A DNA stretch of 64,000 nt, taken from NCBI GenBank assembly GCA_008933805.1, contig WBUH01000001.1, forward strand, positions 1 through 64,000, given 5' to 3'. Made by a program: the position numbers and the translations under genes. Position 1 is the first letter of the stretch, and the number at the start of each line of letters is the position of its first letter. The notes below the pieces were generated by a model that was given only the letters and a program-made list of their open reading frames with translations, was not told where the DNA came from and did no database searches. Positions 1-7,854 of the stretch are shown here, one piece after another. The stretch comes from Bacteroidota bacterium. Its GTDB lineage: Bacteria > Bacteroidota > Bacteroidia > UBA8524.

Positions 1-40
1 ACCCACGACCTTCCCGACCTAAGTCGGGATGCGCTATCGT
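1..40 (-). other. tRNA-like fragment or palindromic repeat at window edge
   Basis: Read on the minus strand, this edge resembles the D-arm end, anticodon arm and start of the T-arm of a tRNA: GCGCA, a stem-loop, then AGGTCGTGGGT, which is almost the same flank as in the nearby tRNA-Pro. The anticodon-like arm is 18 nt, with a 5-bp TCCCG/CGGGA stem and an 8-nt loop instead of 7. No acceptor or D-stem is visible further inside the window. The core TTCCCGACCTAAGTCGGGA also resembles the palindromic intergenic repeats seen at 29281 and 53800. It may be a decayed tRNA, a tRNA whose other half lies outside the window, or a repeat. Confidence 0.3.
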
Positions 41-63
41 TCAAAATGAAATAGTATAAAACA

Positions 64-94
64 AAAAATCCCATCGTTTTGTGATGGGATTTTT
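64..94 (-). terminator. Intrinsic terminator after tRNA-Pro
   Basis: A perfect 12-bp inverted repeat (AAAAATCCCATC / GATGGGATTTTT) with a 7-nt loop lies 18 bp beyond the 3' end of the tRNA on the minus strand. The stem ends in a T-run in both directions, so it could also work on the plus strand. Confidence 0.8.
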
Positions 95-112
95 GGGGTT
101 AGTATGTTTAAG

Positions 113-186
113 TCGGAGTGGCGGGATTTGAACCCACGACCTCTTGCACCCCAAGCAAGTGCGCTACCGGGCTGCGCTACACCCCG
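113..186 (-). tRNA. tRNA-Pro (anticodon GGG)
   Basis: The minus strand folds as a 74-nt tRNA. The acceptor CGGGGTG pairs with CACTCCG (one G-T pair) with discriminator A. The D-arm has GCGC/GCGC. The anticodon arm is CTTGC-TTGGGGT-GCAAG, placing GGG at positions 34-36 (reads CCC proline codons). The T-arm is GTGGG-TTCAAAT-CCCGC. CCA is not encoded. It lies downstream of the mscS-family gene on the same strand and is followed by a terminator. Confidence 0.95.
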
Positions 187-254
187 AGCCTCGTATTAAG
201 CAAAAACATTGCTGTTTTTGAGGGCTGCAAATCAACAAAAAAAAAACTGCCCAA

Positions 255-1361
255 TCAAGTACTAGGGAAATTTTTATCCAAATACAAAGTGCGCGTAGGA
301 TAGGCAAAACCGCTGCCATTGTTTTCTACAATTTCCATCACTTTATAGTTTAACCGTTCTCGTACATCCATCATCACATCCCACTCGTTGGTTTTTACAA
401 AAAATACCACCAATATATCCAGTGAGCTTTCACCATAGTCGGTAAACCTTACAGTAATATCTTCATCCACCAATTCGTGGTTTTGCAGTTCGGCTTTTAT
501 CTCGTCGCAAATCTTCTTTAACTGCTCGGCACGGGTGCTGTACAGTAATTTTAGGCTAAACCTTACCCTGCGGAATGAGCTGAGGGTGATATTGTTTAGC
601 GGGGCATCAATCATCTTTTTATTGGGAACGGTAAGTAGGCTTTTATCTAAGGTACGTATGCGGGTGCTGCGGAAACCTACTTTTTCAACGGTTCCGGTAA
701 TCTCTGATACGTTTACCAAATCTCCCGCCTTGAAGGGTTTATCTAAAAAGATAATAAACGATGCCAGCAAATTGCCCAGTGTTTCTTGTGCGGCAAGTGC
801 TATGGCCAAACCTCCCAATCCTAAACCCGTTACTAAAGCGGCTATGTTTACGTGAAACACAAGCCCTAAGATGAAGAACAGCGATAGCACTACAACCAAG
901 AACTTTGTGAGCTCTTTGAAGAATCCTACCAATTGGTCGTCAGACTTGTCTTCAGTAAGCATGGCACGAGACATAAGCACTAGTGAGATAAACTCAACCA
1001 TGCGTAATAATATCCATGTAATGGATATTATCAGAGCCAGCTCGTAAAGGGTAGATATGACGTACATAAAGTTTTTGCCCTTGTAGATGACAATATTCCA
1101 CGATTTGGGAAGCACCAACGGGTAAAACGCTATATGTAGCAATATCAGTTCGAATAGAAGTTTGAAAGGGCTTTTTAGCAAGCCGACAAACTCTTCTGAA
1201 AATTTACGGTTAGAAAACTTTTGGAAGAACTTGAACAGCAAGCGGCTAAAGCCCTTACTTATCAGGTTGCGGATGAAAAATCCCAACAATAGTATGGCCA
1301 AACACAGTAGGTAATTGCCTACCGGGTTGCCCAAAAATTGTTGGTATATCAGGTCTTTCAT
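255..1361 (-). CDS. MscS-family mechanosensitive ion channel
   Basis: A 368-aa inner-membrane protein of the small-conductance mechanosensitive channel family, which releases solutes on hypo-osmotic shock. Several hydrophobic segments precede the pore helix at about residues 175-202, which has the Gly/Ala-rich pattern VTGLGLGGLAIALAAQETLG typical of MscS TM3. The beta domain begins at FLDKPFKAGDLV (about 205-216), with the usual GTVEKVGFRSTRIRT following. The first 130 residues carry extra transmembrane helices beyond the three of E. coli MscS, as in larger YnaI/YbdG-like members. The gene starts 16 bp after the dehydrogenase stop and is probably co-transcribed with it. Family assignment is secure; gating properties cannot be judged. 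Confidence 0.93.
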   Translation of the reverse strand: MKDLIYQQFLGNPVGNYLLCLAILLLGFFIRNLISKGFSRLLFKFFQKFSNRKFSEEFVGLLKSPFKLLFELILLHIAFYPLVLPKSWNIVIYKGKNFMYVISTLYELALIISITWILLRMVEFISLVLMSRAMLTEDKSDDQLVGFFKELTKFLVVVLSLFFILGLVFHVNIAALVTGLGLGGLAIALAAQETLGNLLASFIIFLDKPFKAGDLVNVSEITGTVEKVGFRSTRIRTLDKSLLTVPNKKMIDAPLNNITLSSFRRVRFSLKLLYSTRAEQLKKICDEIKAELQNHELVDEDITVRFTDYGESSLDILVVFFVKTNEWDVMMDVRERLNYKVMEIVENNGSGFAYPTRTLYLDKNFPST

Positions 1362-1377
1362 TCTCGCAGTTGAGTGA

Positions 1378-2625
1378 TTATACTAAGTTAATCAACGAAA
1401 TTTCAAGGCCTTTTTTCATAAGCCCTGTTGGTTTGGGATTAAACTGATGAACTTTTGCCATGGCATCAAAAATGATTTTAGATGCATCGTGGAAAATAGC
1501 CTCATCCGTTAATTGTGCCTCAGCACTCATTAAATAGGCAAATACGCGAGCCATACCGCAGTTTGCAATAAAATCAGGGATTACTGCTGTGTGATTGTCG
1601 GCATATTCAGCTATCGGGCCCATAAATATCTCTTCATCGGCAAAAGGTACGTTAGCACCGCAGCTCATTACTTCAAGACCACCTTCAATAAGGTCGTCCA
1701 TATTCTTTTTGCTTACCAGCCTTGATGCAGCACCGGGGATAAATATTTCAGCTTTCAGCTTCCATATTTGCTCGTTGGCTTCCTCAAAGCTAAGCATATT
1801 AGGTGCGCTTAGTTTGTTTCCGTCGCGGGTTAAGAACAAATGACGGATTTCATCAAAAGTGAAACCTTCTTGTTTAATCAAACCGCCGTCGCGGTCGATA
1901 ATACCCACGATAGTTACACCGTTTTTGGCAAGATAATAAGCAGCAGCAGCAGCCACATTACCCCAACCTTGTATAACAGCAGTTTTGTAGTTTAAAACAC
2001 CGCCATACAGGTGGTAAAAATGGCGCACGCCTTCAGCAACACCCCAGCCGGTAATCATATCGCTTACGGTGTATGGTTTGCTCAAATCAGGGCTAAAGCG
2101 TTCATCGTCCAATACTTTAGTTACACCACTTACAAGGTTTTCTATACGACGGCCTTGTTCAGCAGGGTCAGTAATTTTTAAGTGGCTTTTTACCACACAT
2201 TCTTGCGGGTGGCGTACCCCGTTGGCTTGTGTCATTGGGATAACCTCGTGTATTTCATCCACGTTCAAATCGCCGCCGGTACCGTAGTAGTACTTTAGCA
2301 ATGGGGTTACCGCTTTGTACCAACGCTCAAGCACACCCTTTTTACGAGGGTCGGCAGGGTCGAAGTTGATACCTGATTTTGCACCACCGATAGGAGGGCC
2401 TGATACTGAAAATTTAACTTCCATAGTTTTGGCAAGCGACTCAACCTCGTATTTGTTAAGTCCTTTGCGCATACGCGTTCCGCCACCGGATGCTCCGCCA
2501 CGCAGTGAGTTAATAACCACCCAGCCTTCGGCTTCGGTTTCACTGTCTTTCCATTCAAAAACTATTTCAGGCCTTTTGCTTTGAAACTTCTCAAGCAGGC
2601 TTTTCAGCGATTCATTGTACATCAT
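1378..2625 (-). CDS. Glu/Leu/Phe/Val family amino acid dehydrogenase
   Basis: A 415-aa NAD(P)-dependent amino acid dehydrogenase (ELFV family), which interconverts an amino acid with its 2-oxo acid and ammonia. The N-terminal dimerisation domain carries the catalytic-lysine region PPIGGAKSGINFDP (about residues 77-90, catalytic K83) and TGGDLNVDE. The Rossmann half has the dinucleotide motif GWGNVAAAAAYYL. The length lies between leucine dehydrogenases (about 365 aa) and glutamate dehydrogenases (about 450 aa), so the substrate is not assigned. The following gene on this strand is the MscS channel, 16 bp on; anmK lies just upstream. Cytoplasmic, with no signal peptide. Confidence 0.9.
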   Translation of the reverse strand: MMYNESLKSLLEKFQSKRPEIVFEWKDSETEAEGWVVINSLRGGASGGGTRMRKGLNKYEVESLAKTMEVKFSVSGPPIGGAKSGINFDPADPRKKGVLERWYKAVTPLLKYYYGTGGDLNVDEIHEVIPMTQANGVRHPQECVVKSHLKITDPAEQGRRIENLVSGVTKVLDDERFSPDLSKPYTVSDMITGWGVAEGVRHFYHLYGGVLNYKTAVIQGWGNVAAAAAYYLAKNGVTIVGIIDRDGGLIKQEGFTFDEIRHLFLTRDGNKLSAPNMLSFEEANEQIWKLKAEIFIPGAASRLVSKKNMDDLIEGGLEVMSCGANVPFADEEIFMGPIAEYADNHTAVIPDFIANCGMARVFAYLMSAEAQLTDEAIFHDASKIIFDAMAKVHQFNPKPTGLMKKGLEISLINLV

Positions 2626-2662
2626 CTCCGTAATATATTTAGTGTGTTCGGGTAATTGTTAA

Positions 2663-3763
2663 TTAAATAAGCGACGAAAAATTGCCATACAAAGCGCCGC
2701 CGATATTATCGGCTTTGCTGCCTGTTGCTGCTGACAATACGTTTGTTTGGTTTTTAACGCGCAACAATCCTAACAGTGCAAAAATAAGAGCCTCTTTGTA
2801 TTCAATTATGTTTTTATCCTCGGGTATCACAAACTCAGCATCGCTATGGGTGCGCATAAGGTCGATAAGAGCCTCGTTGTATGCACCGCCGCCGGTTACC
2901 AATATTTTATAGCCTTCGGGTTGGTTATCGGTAAGGGCGTCAATGGCTTTGGCAATTTGTCCGGCAACGTGGTCGGCAAGGGTTTTCATCAAATCCTCTT
3001 GCTTGTTGGCTTTTTCATAGTCACGTACAATTGGCCAAAACTCGCTGTTAATCCACTCACGTCCCAATGATTTAGCACCGGTTTTAGTGTAAAAAGGCAG
3101 TTCGTTCAGTTTTTTCAACAAGTCGTAGTTAATGCTTCCGCTCAGTGCTATTTCTCCGTTGTGGTCGTAATCTTTTCCAAGATTGCGGGCAATACGGTTT
3201 AATATGATGTTACCGGGGCAAATATCAAAAGCAGTAAGTGAGCCGTTGCGTTTTGCTGTTATGTTGCAAAAGCCGCCTAGGTTTAGGCAAGCATCGTAAT
3301 TAGCAAACAAAAGGGTGTCTCCCATTGGAACTAAAGGAGCGCCTTGGCCGCCAAGGGCTACATCCACCGTTCTGAAATCAGAGACAACCGGTAGACCTGT
3401 TGAACCGTGTAATGATGAACCTGCACCTACTTGTGCAGTGAAACCACTTTCAGGTTGGTGAAATACGGTGTGGCCGTGTGAAGCAATTAAATCAACTTTT
3501 ACGTTGTGTTTTTTTATGAACTGGTTTACCAGCGAACCAAGGTATAAGCCGTAAAATGTATCGGTTTTGGCATAAATGGCAGGTGTTTGCTTGCGCAGTT
3601 GCGAAAGGCGAATGCGCCATTTAGAATCGTACGGAACGGTTTCAGCCTCTACGATGCGGTAAGCCCATTGGCCGCCATCTTCTTGTAGCTCACAAAGAGC
3701 AAGGTCAACCCCATCCATCGAAGAGCCCGACATAATTCCTAAAACGTTGTATTTCATAATCAT
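2663..3763 (-). CDS. anmK: Anhydro-N-acetylmuramic acid kinase
   Basis: A 366-aa sugar kinase of the AnmK family. It hydrolyses and phosphorylates 1,6-anhydro-MurNAc to MurNAc-6-phosphate in peptidoglycan recycling. The N-terminus has the diagnostic GIMSGSSMDGVDLA; further ASNK-fold motifs are SHGHTVFHQP, VVSDFRTVDVALGGQGAPLVP (about 125-145) and the C-terminal ATP-site segment LVTGGGAYN. The start could also be the second methionine two codons later (MIMKYN); the sequence does not decide. It sits 37 bp upstream of the dehydrogenase on the same strand. Confidence 0.95.
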   Translation of the reverse strand: MIMKYNVLGIMSGSSMDGVDLALCELQEDGGQWAYRIVEAETVPYDSKWRIRLSQLRKQTPAIYAKTDTFYGLYLGSLVNQFIKKHNVKVDLIASHGHTVFHQPESGFTAQVGAGSSLHGSTGLPVVSDFRTVDVALGGQGAPLVPMGDTLLFANYDACLNLGGFCNITAKRNGSLTAFDICPGNIILNRIARNLGKDYDHNGEIALSGSINYDLLKKLNELPFYTKTGAKSLGREWINSEFWPIVRDYEKANKQEDLMKTLADHVAGQIAKAIDALTDNQPEGYKILVTGGGAYNEALIDLMRTHSDAEFVIPEDKNIIEYKEALIFALLGLLRVKNQTNVLSAATGSKADNIGGALYGNFSSLI

Positions 3764-3910
3764 TCAGTTAAATATCAATCAAATCAAAAAGGGCAAAATC
3801 AAAGTATTAAAAAACTACCGAGGCAGATGTGTAAAAGTGTGCCCCCTTAAGCGCGCTGCGAATTTAAAAAAGTTTGCCTTAAAACATAGGTAATCAAGCC
3901 ACTTTAGGCA

Positions 3911-4312
3911 TTATTTCCTATCATCCAATAAGGTTTGCAGGCTGGTAAGGTTTAAAGGTTTGTGAAAGAAGCCTTTAAGAATAGGGTATTCTTTCATTTT
4001 TTCGATATCAGAAGGGTCTTTTGACGAAGATAAAATGTAGATAGTAATCTGTTTATTATCACCGATATATTCCAGATTTTCTTTGTGCAACACATTTAAA
4101 AAATCCCATCCGTTCATAATGGGCATATTAATGTCAAGCAAAATAACATCGGGTTTAAGAGAACCGGCCTTCAAATGTTCTATAGCCAGCTGAGCATTAA
4201 GGTATTTAGTGATGGTAGTATTGGGTATGAAACGTTGAATAACTTTCTCATTGATGAAATTTTGTATCTCATCATCATCTATCAGGCAGATATGTATAGA
4301 GCTTATTTCCAC
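3911..4312 (-). CDS. Single-domain (CheY-like) response regulator
   Basis: A 133-aa receiver domain with no output domain. The acidic pocket is IDDDE (residues 11-15), the phospho-acceptor is D60 in VILLDINMP, the switch serine region is ILSSSKDP (about 93-100), and the conserved lysine is K118 in FFHKPL. Stand-alone receivers of this type are common in Bacteroidota and pass phosphate between histidine kinases and other partners. No kinase lies nearby, so the partner is unknown. The gene is divergent from the aminotransferase across a 176-bp gap. Confidence 0.93.
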   Translation of the reverse strand: MEISSIHICLIDDDEIQNFINEKVIQRFIPNTTITKYLNAQLAIEHLKAGSLKPDVILLDINMPIMNGWDFLNVLHKENLEYIGDNKQITIYILSSSKDPSDIEKMKEYPILKGFFHKPLNLTSLQTLLDDRK

Positions 4313-4444
4313 GTTTGCTCTAAAGAGACCCTTTAAAAGTCATCAATCCCTTTATTATCAGTTTATAAGTTTAAAAAAACTACCGTTCGTTTATTCTCAA
4401 ATATAAGGCGGGTTTTTAAAAATACACACGTCGGTAGAATTTTT

Positions 4445-4475
4445 TTTGAAAAAATGTGTACTTAATGTAGGTTTG
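4445..4475 (+). promoter_or_regulatory. Bacteroidota-type sigma-A promoter of the aminotransferase
   Basis: A TTTG -33 element (4445-4448) and a perfect TAnnTTTG -7 element (TAGGTTTG, 4468-4475) are separated by 19 bp, which fits the Bacteroidota housekeeping consensus. The predicted start of transcription is only a few bases before the ATG at 4489. Confidence 0.7.
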
Positions 4476-4488
4476 ATAAACGGAAACC

Positions 4489-5763
4489 ATGAACACTAAC
4501 CGAAGAAAATTTATAACAAGAAGTGCTATTGCCACCGCAGGGGCGCTACTCTTGCCCCGGCTGGGAAGCGGGAATAACTATACTGATTTAAGCGGTGTGC
4601 CCGCAACCGATGATGAAAATTTTTGGAGATTAGTGCGTAATAATTTTCCGTTGGATGATAAAATCTCCTATTTGAATAACGGTACTATGGGCCCATCGCC
4701 GTATAGTGTTATTGAAAGCCAGTACACTACCATGCTTGAGGTTGACCGTACAGGAAAGTACGGGGGATGGGAAGATGCAGTGCCTGCATTGGCAAGATTT
4801 ACAGGCTGCAAAGACGATGAAATATGCCTTACCCGAAATGTTACCGAAGGCATTAACATAGTTTGCTGGGGATTGGATTTGAAAAAAGGCGATGAGGTAA
4901 TAATTACCAACCACGAACATGTGGGCAATGCCTTGCCGTGGCTAAACCGTGCTAAAATTGACGGTATTGTGCTAAAGGTACTTCAGCTTGCCGATACGGC
5001 TGCCGAAAACCTAAACCGTATTAATGCACTCATCACTAAAAAAACAAGGGTGATAGCTGTGCCTCATATACCTTGTACTCAAGGACAAATATTACCTGCT
5101 AAAGAAATTTGCACGTTGGCAAAAGAAAAGGGTATCTACTCTTTTATTGACGGGGCTCACGGGCCCGGTATGTTGGTGCTTGATTTGAACGATATGGGCT
5201 GCGATTTTTATGCTAGCTGCTGCCACAAATGGATGCTTGGCCCAAAGGGTACAGGCTTTTTGTATGTGAAGCATGAAAAGCTGAACGACATACAAGCCAA
5301 ATGGGTAGGCGGATATTGTGATACCGGCTGGAGTTTGCTAAGCAACCCGCCTGAACTGAAAGGGTATGTAGATAACGCACACCGTTACTATTATGGCTCT
5401 ATGAGTGCGCCTTTGTATAAAGGGGTGGTGGCAGCCGTTGAGTTTCATGAGTTAATAGGACGTGAGAAAATAAATCAGCGTATAACCGCTTTGGCATCTC
5501 ATTTTTATAAACGGATGCAGGAATTAGAAGGGAAAGTGGTGCTTACCACCCCCGCAGAAGCAATGTCAAGAGGTTCGGTGGTGAGCTTTACCATGCCATC
5601 GTTACCGGGCGAAGAGTTTACGGGGATAGCCAACAAAGCAGGTATGCGTTTACGCTATGTTCCCGAAAACGGGCTTAATTTCCACAGGGTATCCTTCCAT
5701 ATTTATAATACCTTTGAAGAGGCCGATAAACTAGCCGATTTGGTGGCTCAATCGGTAAAATAG
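4489..5763 (+). CDS. Exported class V aminotransferase-fold PLP enzyme
   Basis: A 424-aa fold-type I PLP enzyme of the class V (NifS/isopenicillin-N-epimerase-like) group. The PLP lysine is K247 in SCCHKWMLGPKGTGF, with the cofactor aspartate and histidine in DGAHGPG (D221, H224). The N-terminus reads NRRKFITRSA followed by a hydrophobic run and small residues, a twin-arginine signal. The folded, cofactor-loaded enzyme is therefore probably moved to the periplasm. The substrate cannot be told from sequence; desulfurase or epimerase activity are both possible in the family. The MenE-like gene follows after 10 bp, so the two are likely co-transcribed. Confidence 0.88.
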   Translation: MNTNRRKFITRSAIATAGALLLPRLGSGNNYTDLSGVPATDDENFWRLVRNNFPLDDKISYLNNGTMGPSPYSVIESQYTTMLEVDRTGKYGGWEDAVPALARFTGCKDDEICLTRNVTEGINIVCWGLDLKKGDEVIITNHEHVGNALPWLNRAKIDGIVLKVLQLADTAAENLNRINALITKKTRVIAVPHIPCTQGQILPAKEICTLAKEKGIYSFIDGAHGPGMLVLDLNDMGCDFYASCCHKWMLGPKGTGFLYVKHEKLNDIQAKWVGGYCDTGWSLLSNPPELKGYVDNAHRYYYGSMSAPLYKGVVAAVEFHELIGREKINQRITALASHFYKRMQELEGKVVLTTPAEAMSRGSVVSFTMPSLPGEEFTGIANKAGMRLRYVPENGLNFHRVSFHIYNTFEEADKLADLVAQSVK

Positions 5764-5773
5764 AAAGAAACGT

Positions 5774-6871
5774 GTGCCTTATTTAGTCTTAGGAAATAAC
5801 AACATACCGTTTTCTCAGCTTGCTGATTCTGACTTTTTGTTTGAAGGTGATTTGAGCCCCAATCAAGGGGTTGCTTTGCACGTTGCGCAACAATGGTTGC
5901 AGGGCAGGCAGGAATTTACCATTCACACGTCAGGCAGTACGGGTACCCCCAAGCCGATAGTTTGGAAGCGCAAACTGATGGAGCAAAGTGCGCAGCAAAC
6001 TCTTAGTGTATTAGGTGTTACATCGGCAGATAAGATTTTTCTGTGCCTTTCGGTTCACACGGCAGGCGGACTAATGATGCTGGTGCGTGCCCTTTTGGCC
6101 AACATTCCTGTTGAGGTGGTTGAGCCATCAGGCAACCCAATGGAGAAACTTTCACTACAACACGATTACACCTTTGCCTCGTTTGTGCCCCTGCAAATGC
6201 ACCATATTTTGACCGGCTACGATATGGTATCGGTGCAGAAACTTAACAGGTTTAAAAAAATACTGGTGGGCGGGGCTACTATGAACAACGATTGGGCAAG
6301 GAGATTTACCGACCTTGACCCTGAGTTTTACCATACTTACGGAATGACGGAAACCTACACCCATATTGCTTTGCGTAAGCTAAACGGGGTAGGAACTACA
6401 CCACGATACGTGCCGCTAAAATCGGTGCAGGTGAGTAAGGATAGGGAAGAGCGTTTGGTAATAAACGGGGTGATAACAGGATATGCTGATATTGTAACCA
6501 GCGACCGTGTGCGTATATTCCCCGACGGGAGTTTTGAGATTTTGGGCAGGATGGATAATGTGATAAACTCAGGCGGGGTAAAGATTCAATTGGAAAAGGT
6601 TGAATCGGCGTTGGCCAGTTTGAAGCAATTGGCAGGGCGAGATAGTTTTGCTTGGTATGTGCCCGATGAAGAGTTAGGACAAAAACTGATTGCCATAATA
6701 AAGGGTAACCCGTTGCCTGCAATGGATGAGTATGAGGCCAAAGTTGATTTGCGCAGCTACTTAGAGCGGTACGAGGTGCCCAAACAATTTTTTTACATAG
6801 CTGATTTTGTATTGACTGACAGCGGTAAAGTGCAACGACAAAAAACCGCACAGTTGCTATTTGGAAAATAA
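5774..6871 (+). CDS. menE: AMP-binding ligase, probably O-succinylbenzoate-CoA ligase
   Basis: A 365-aa short acyl-adenylate-forming enzyme. The P-loop motif is HTSGSTGTPKP (residues 51-61), the A5 motif is YGMTET (189-194), and the catalytic lysine region DSGKVQRQK lies near residue 352. The compact length and motif spacing match Bacteroidota MenE, which makes succinylbenzoyl-CoA for menaquinone synthesis. No other men gene is in the window, so the substrate rests on family resemblance alone. Translation starts at GTG, 10 bp after the aminotransferase stop. Confidence 0.75.
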   Translation: MPYLVLGNNNIPFSQLADSDFLFEGDLSPNQGVALHVAQQWLQGRQEFTIHTSGSTGTPKPIVWKRKLMEQSAQQTLSVLGVTSADKIFLCLSVHTAGGLMMLVRALLANIPVEVVEPSGNPMEKLSLQHDYTFASFVPLQMHHILTGYDMVSVQKLNRFKKILVGGATMNNDWARRFTDLDPEFYHTYGMTETYTHIALRKLNGVGTTPRYVPLKSVQVSKDREERLVINGVITGYADIVTSDRVRIFPDGSFEILGRMDNVINSGGVKIQLEKVESALASLKQLAGRDSFAWYVPDEELGQKLIAIIKGNPLPAMDEYEAKVDLRSYLERYEVPKQFFYIADFVLTDSGKVQRQKTAQLLFGK

Positions 6872-6881
6872 AATAAGCGGT

Positions 6882-7835
6882 ATGACAGGAATAACCCGCA
6901 AGTATATTGAAGAAAGGCTGGCAGCGCTTGGAGTTGATGCTACGCTGATTAACCGTTATGATGAACCCCAAAGGTTTTATCACACGCTTGATCATGTGAT
7001 TGAGATACTGGAGTATTTTAAACGCTACGGCGCACTAGATAACGATGTTCTTTTTTTGAGTGCCGTTTTTCATGATATAATTTACAACCCCAAGGCGTTG
7101 GATAATGAGCTGAAATCAAAGCGGTTGTTTAAAGAAGTATTTAACGGGCCTAAGGAAGTTAAAGAAGAAGTAGAGCTGATAATAGCTGATACACAAACCC
7201 ATGAAACCACTTCGCCGTTATCGGCAGTGTTTCAAAAAGCGGATATCGCTGTTTTTGATAAACCGTTTGAGGGCTTACTTGATTACGAAAACAAGATTTT
7301 TAAAGAGTTTCAATACGCCGATTGGAAATTGTACCGCCCTGAAAGGATTAGGGTGCTGCAACAGTTTAATATTGACGGTAAACTAAACAATCTGATTTCT
7401 TATGTAGCCAACCGCAAACCCTCAATAGGGGTGTATGCGGGCAGTTTTAATCCTTTTCACAAAGGGCATTACAATATTTTGCAAAAGGCCGAGCAGATTT
7501 TTGATAAGGTGATTATTGCTTTTGGCAAAAACCTTGAAAAGAACAATGCTAAATGGCCAGTGCCGCAAACCATCTCTTTCAGGCAAATTGAAGAGTATGA
7601 CGGACTGATTACTGATTTTGTAAAGTCGTTGGGGTATGATGTAACGTTGATTCGCGGCTTACGGAACACCGAGGATTTAAAGTACGAAATGAAGCAGTAC
7701 CGCTATATGCAGGATTTTATGCCCGAAGTGAAAGTGGTAAGTCTTTTCAGCGACCCGCAATTCGAGCACATCAGCTCCTCAAGCATCCGTATTTTAGAAA
7801 AATACGGCAAGCACCAAAATTACCTGTTAGAGTAA
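6882..7835 (+). CDS. HD-domain hydrolase fused to CoaD-like phosphopantetheine adenylyltransferase
   Basis: A 317-aa two-domain protein. Residues 1-175 resemble the COG4339 family of predicted metal-dependent HD phosphohydrolases, with FYHTLDH (H34, H38), the HD pair in FHDIIYNP (H64, D65) and a distal aspartate in KADIAVFD. Residues 183-317 are a CoaD-type nucleotidyltransferase: GVYAGSFNPFHKGHYNI carries the HxGH motif (H193-H196), RGLRNTEDLKYE matches the substrate loop, and ISSSSIR is the C-terminal signature. CoaD converts 4'-phosphopantetheine and ATP to dephospho-CoA. I chose the ATG at 6882; a TTG at 6861 in frame would overlap the menE end. Whether this is the only CoaD in the genome is unknown. 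Confidence 0.85.
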   Translation: MTGITRKYIEERLAALGVDATLINRYDEPQRFYHTLDHVIEILEYFKRYGALDNDVLFLSAVFHDIIYNPKALDNELKSKRLFKEVFNGPKEVKEEVELIIADTQTHETTSPLSAVFQKADIAVFDKPFEGLLDYENKIFKEFQYADWKLYRPERIRVLQQFNIDGKLNNLISYVANRKPSIGVYAGSFNPFHKGHYNILQKAEQIFDKVIIAFGKNLEKNNAKWPVPQTISFRQIEEYDGLITDFVKSLGYDVTLIRGLRNTEDLKYEMKQYRYMQDFMPEVKVVSLFSDPQFEHISSSSIRILEKYGKHQNYLLE

Positions 7836-7854
7836 GTGCCTGCCGTATGATGTA

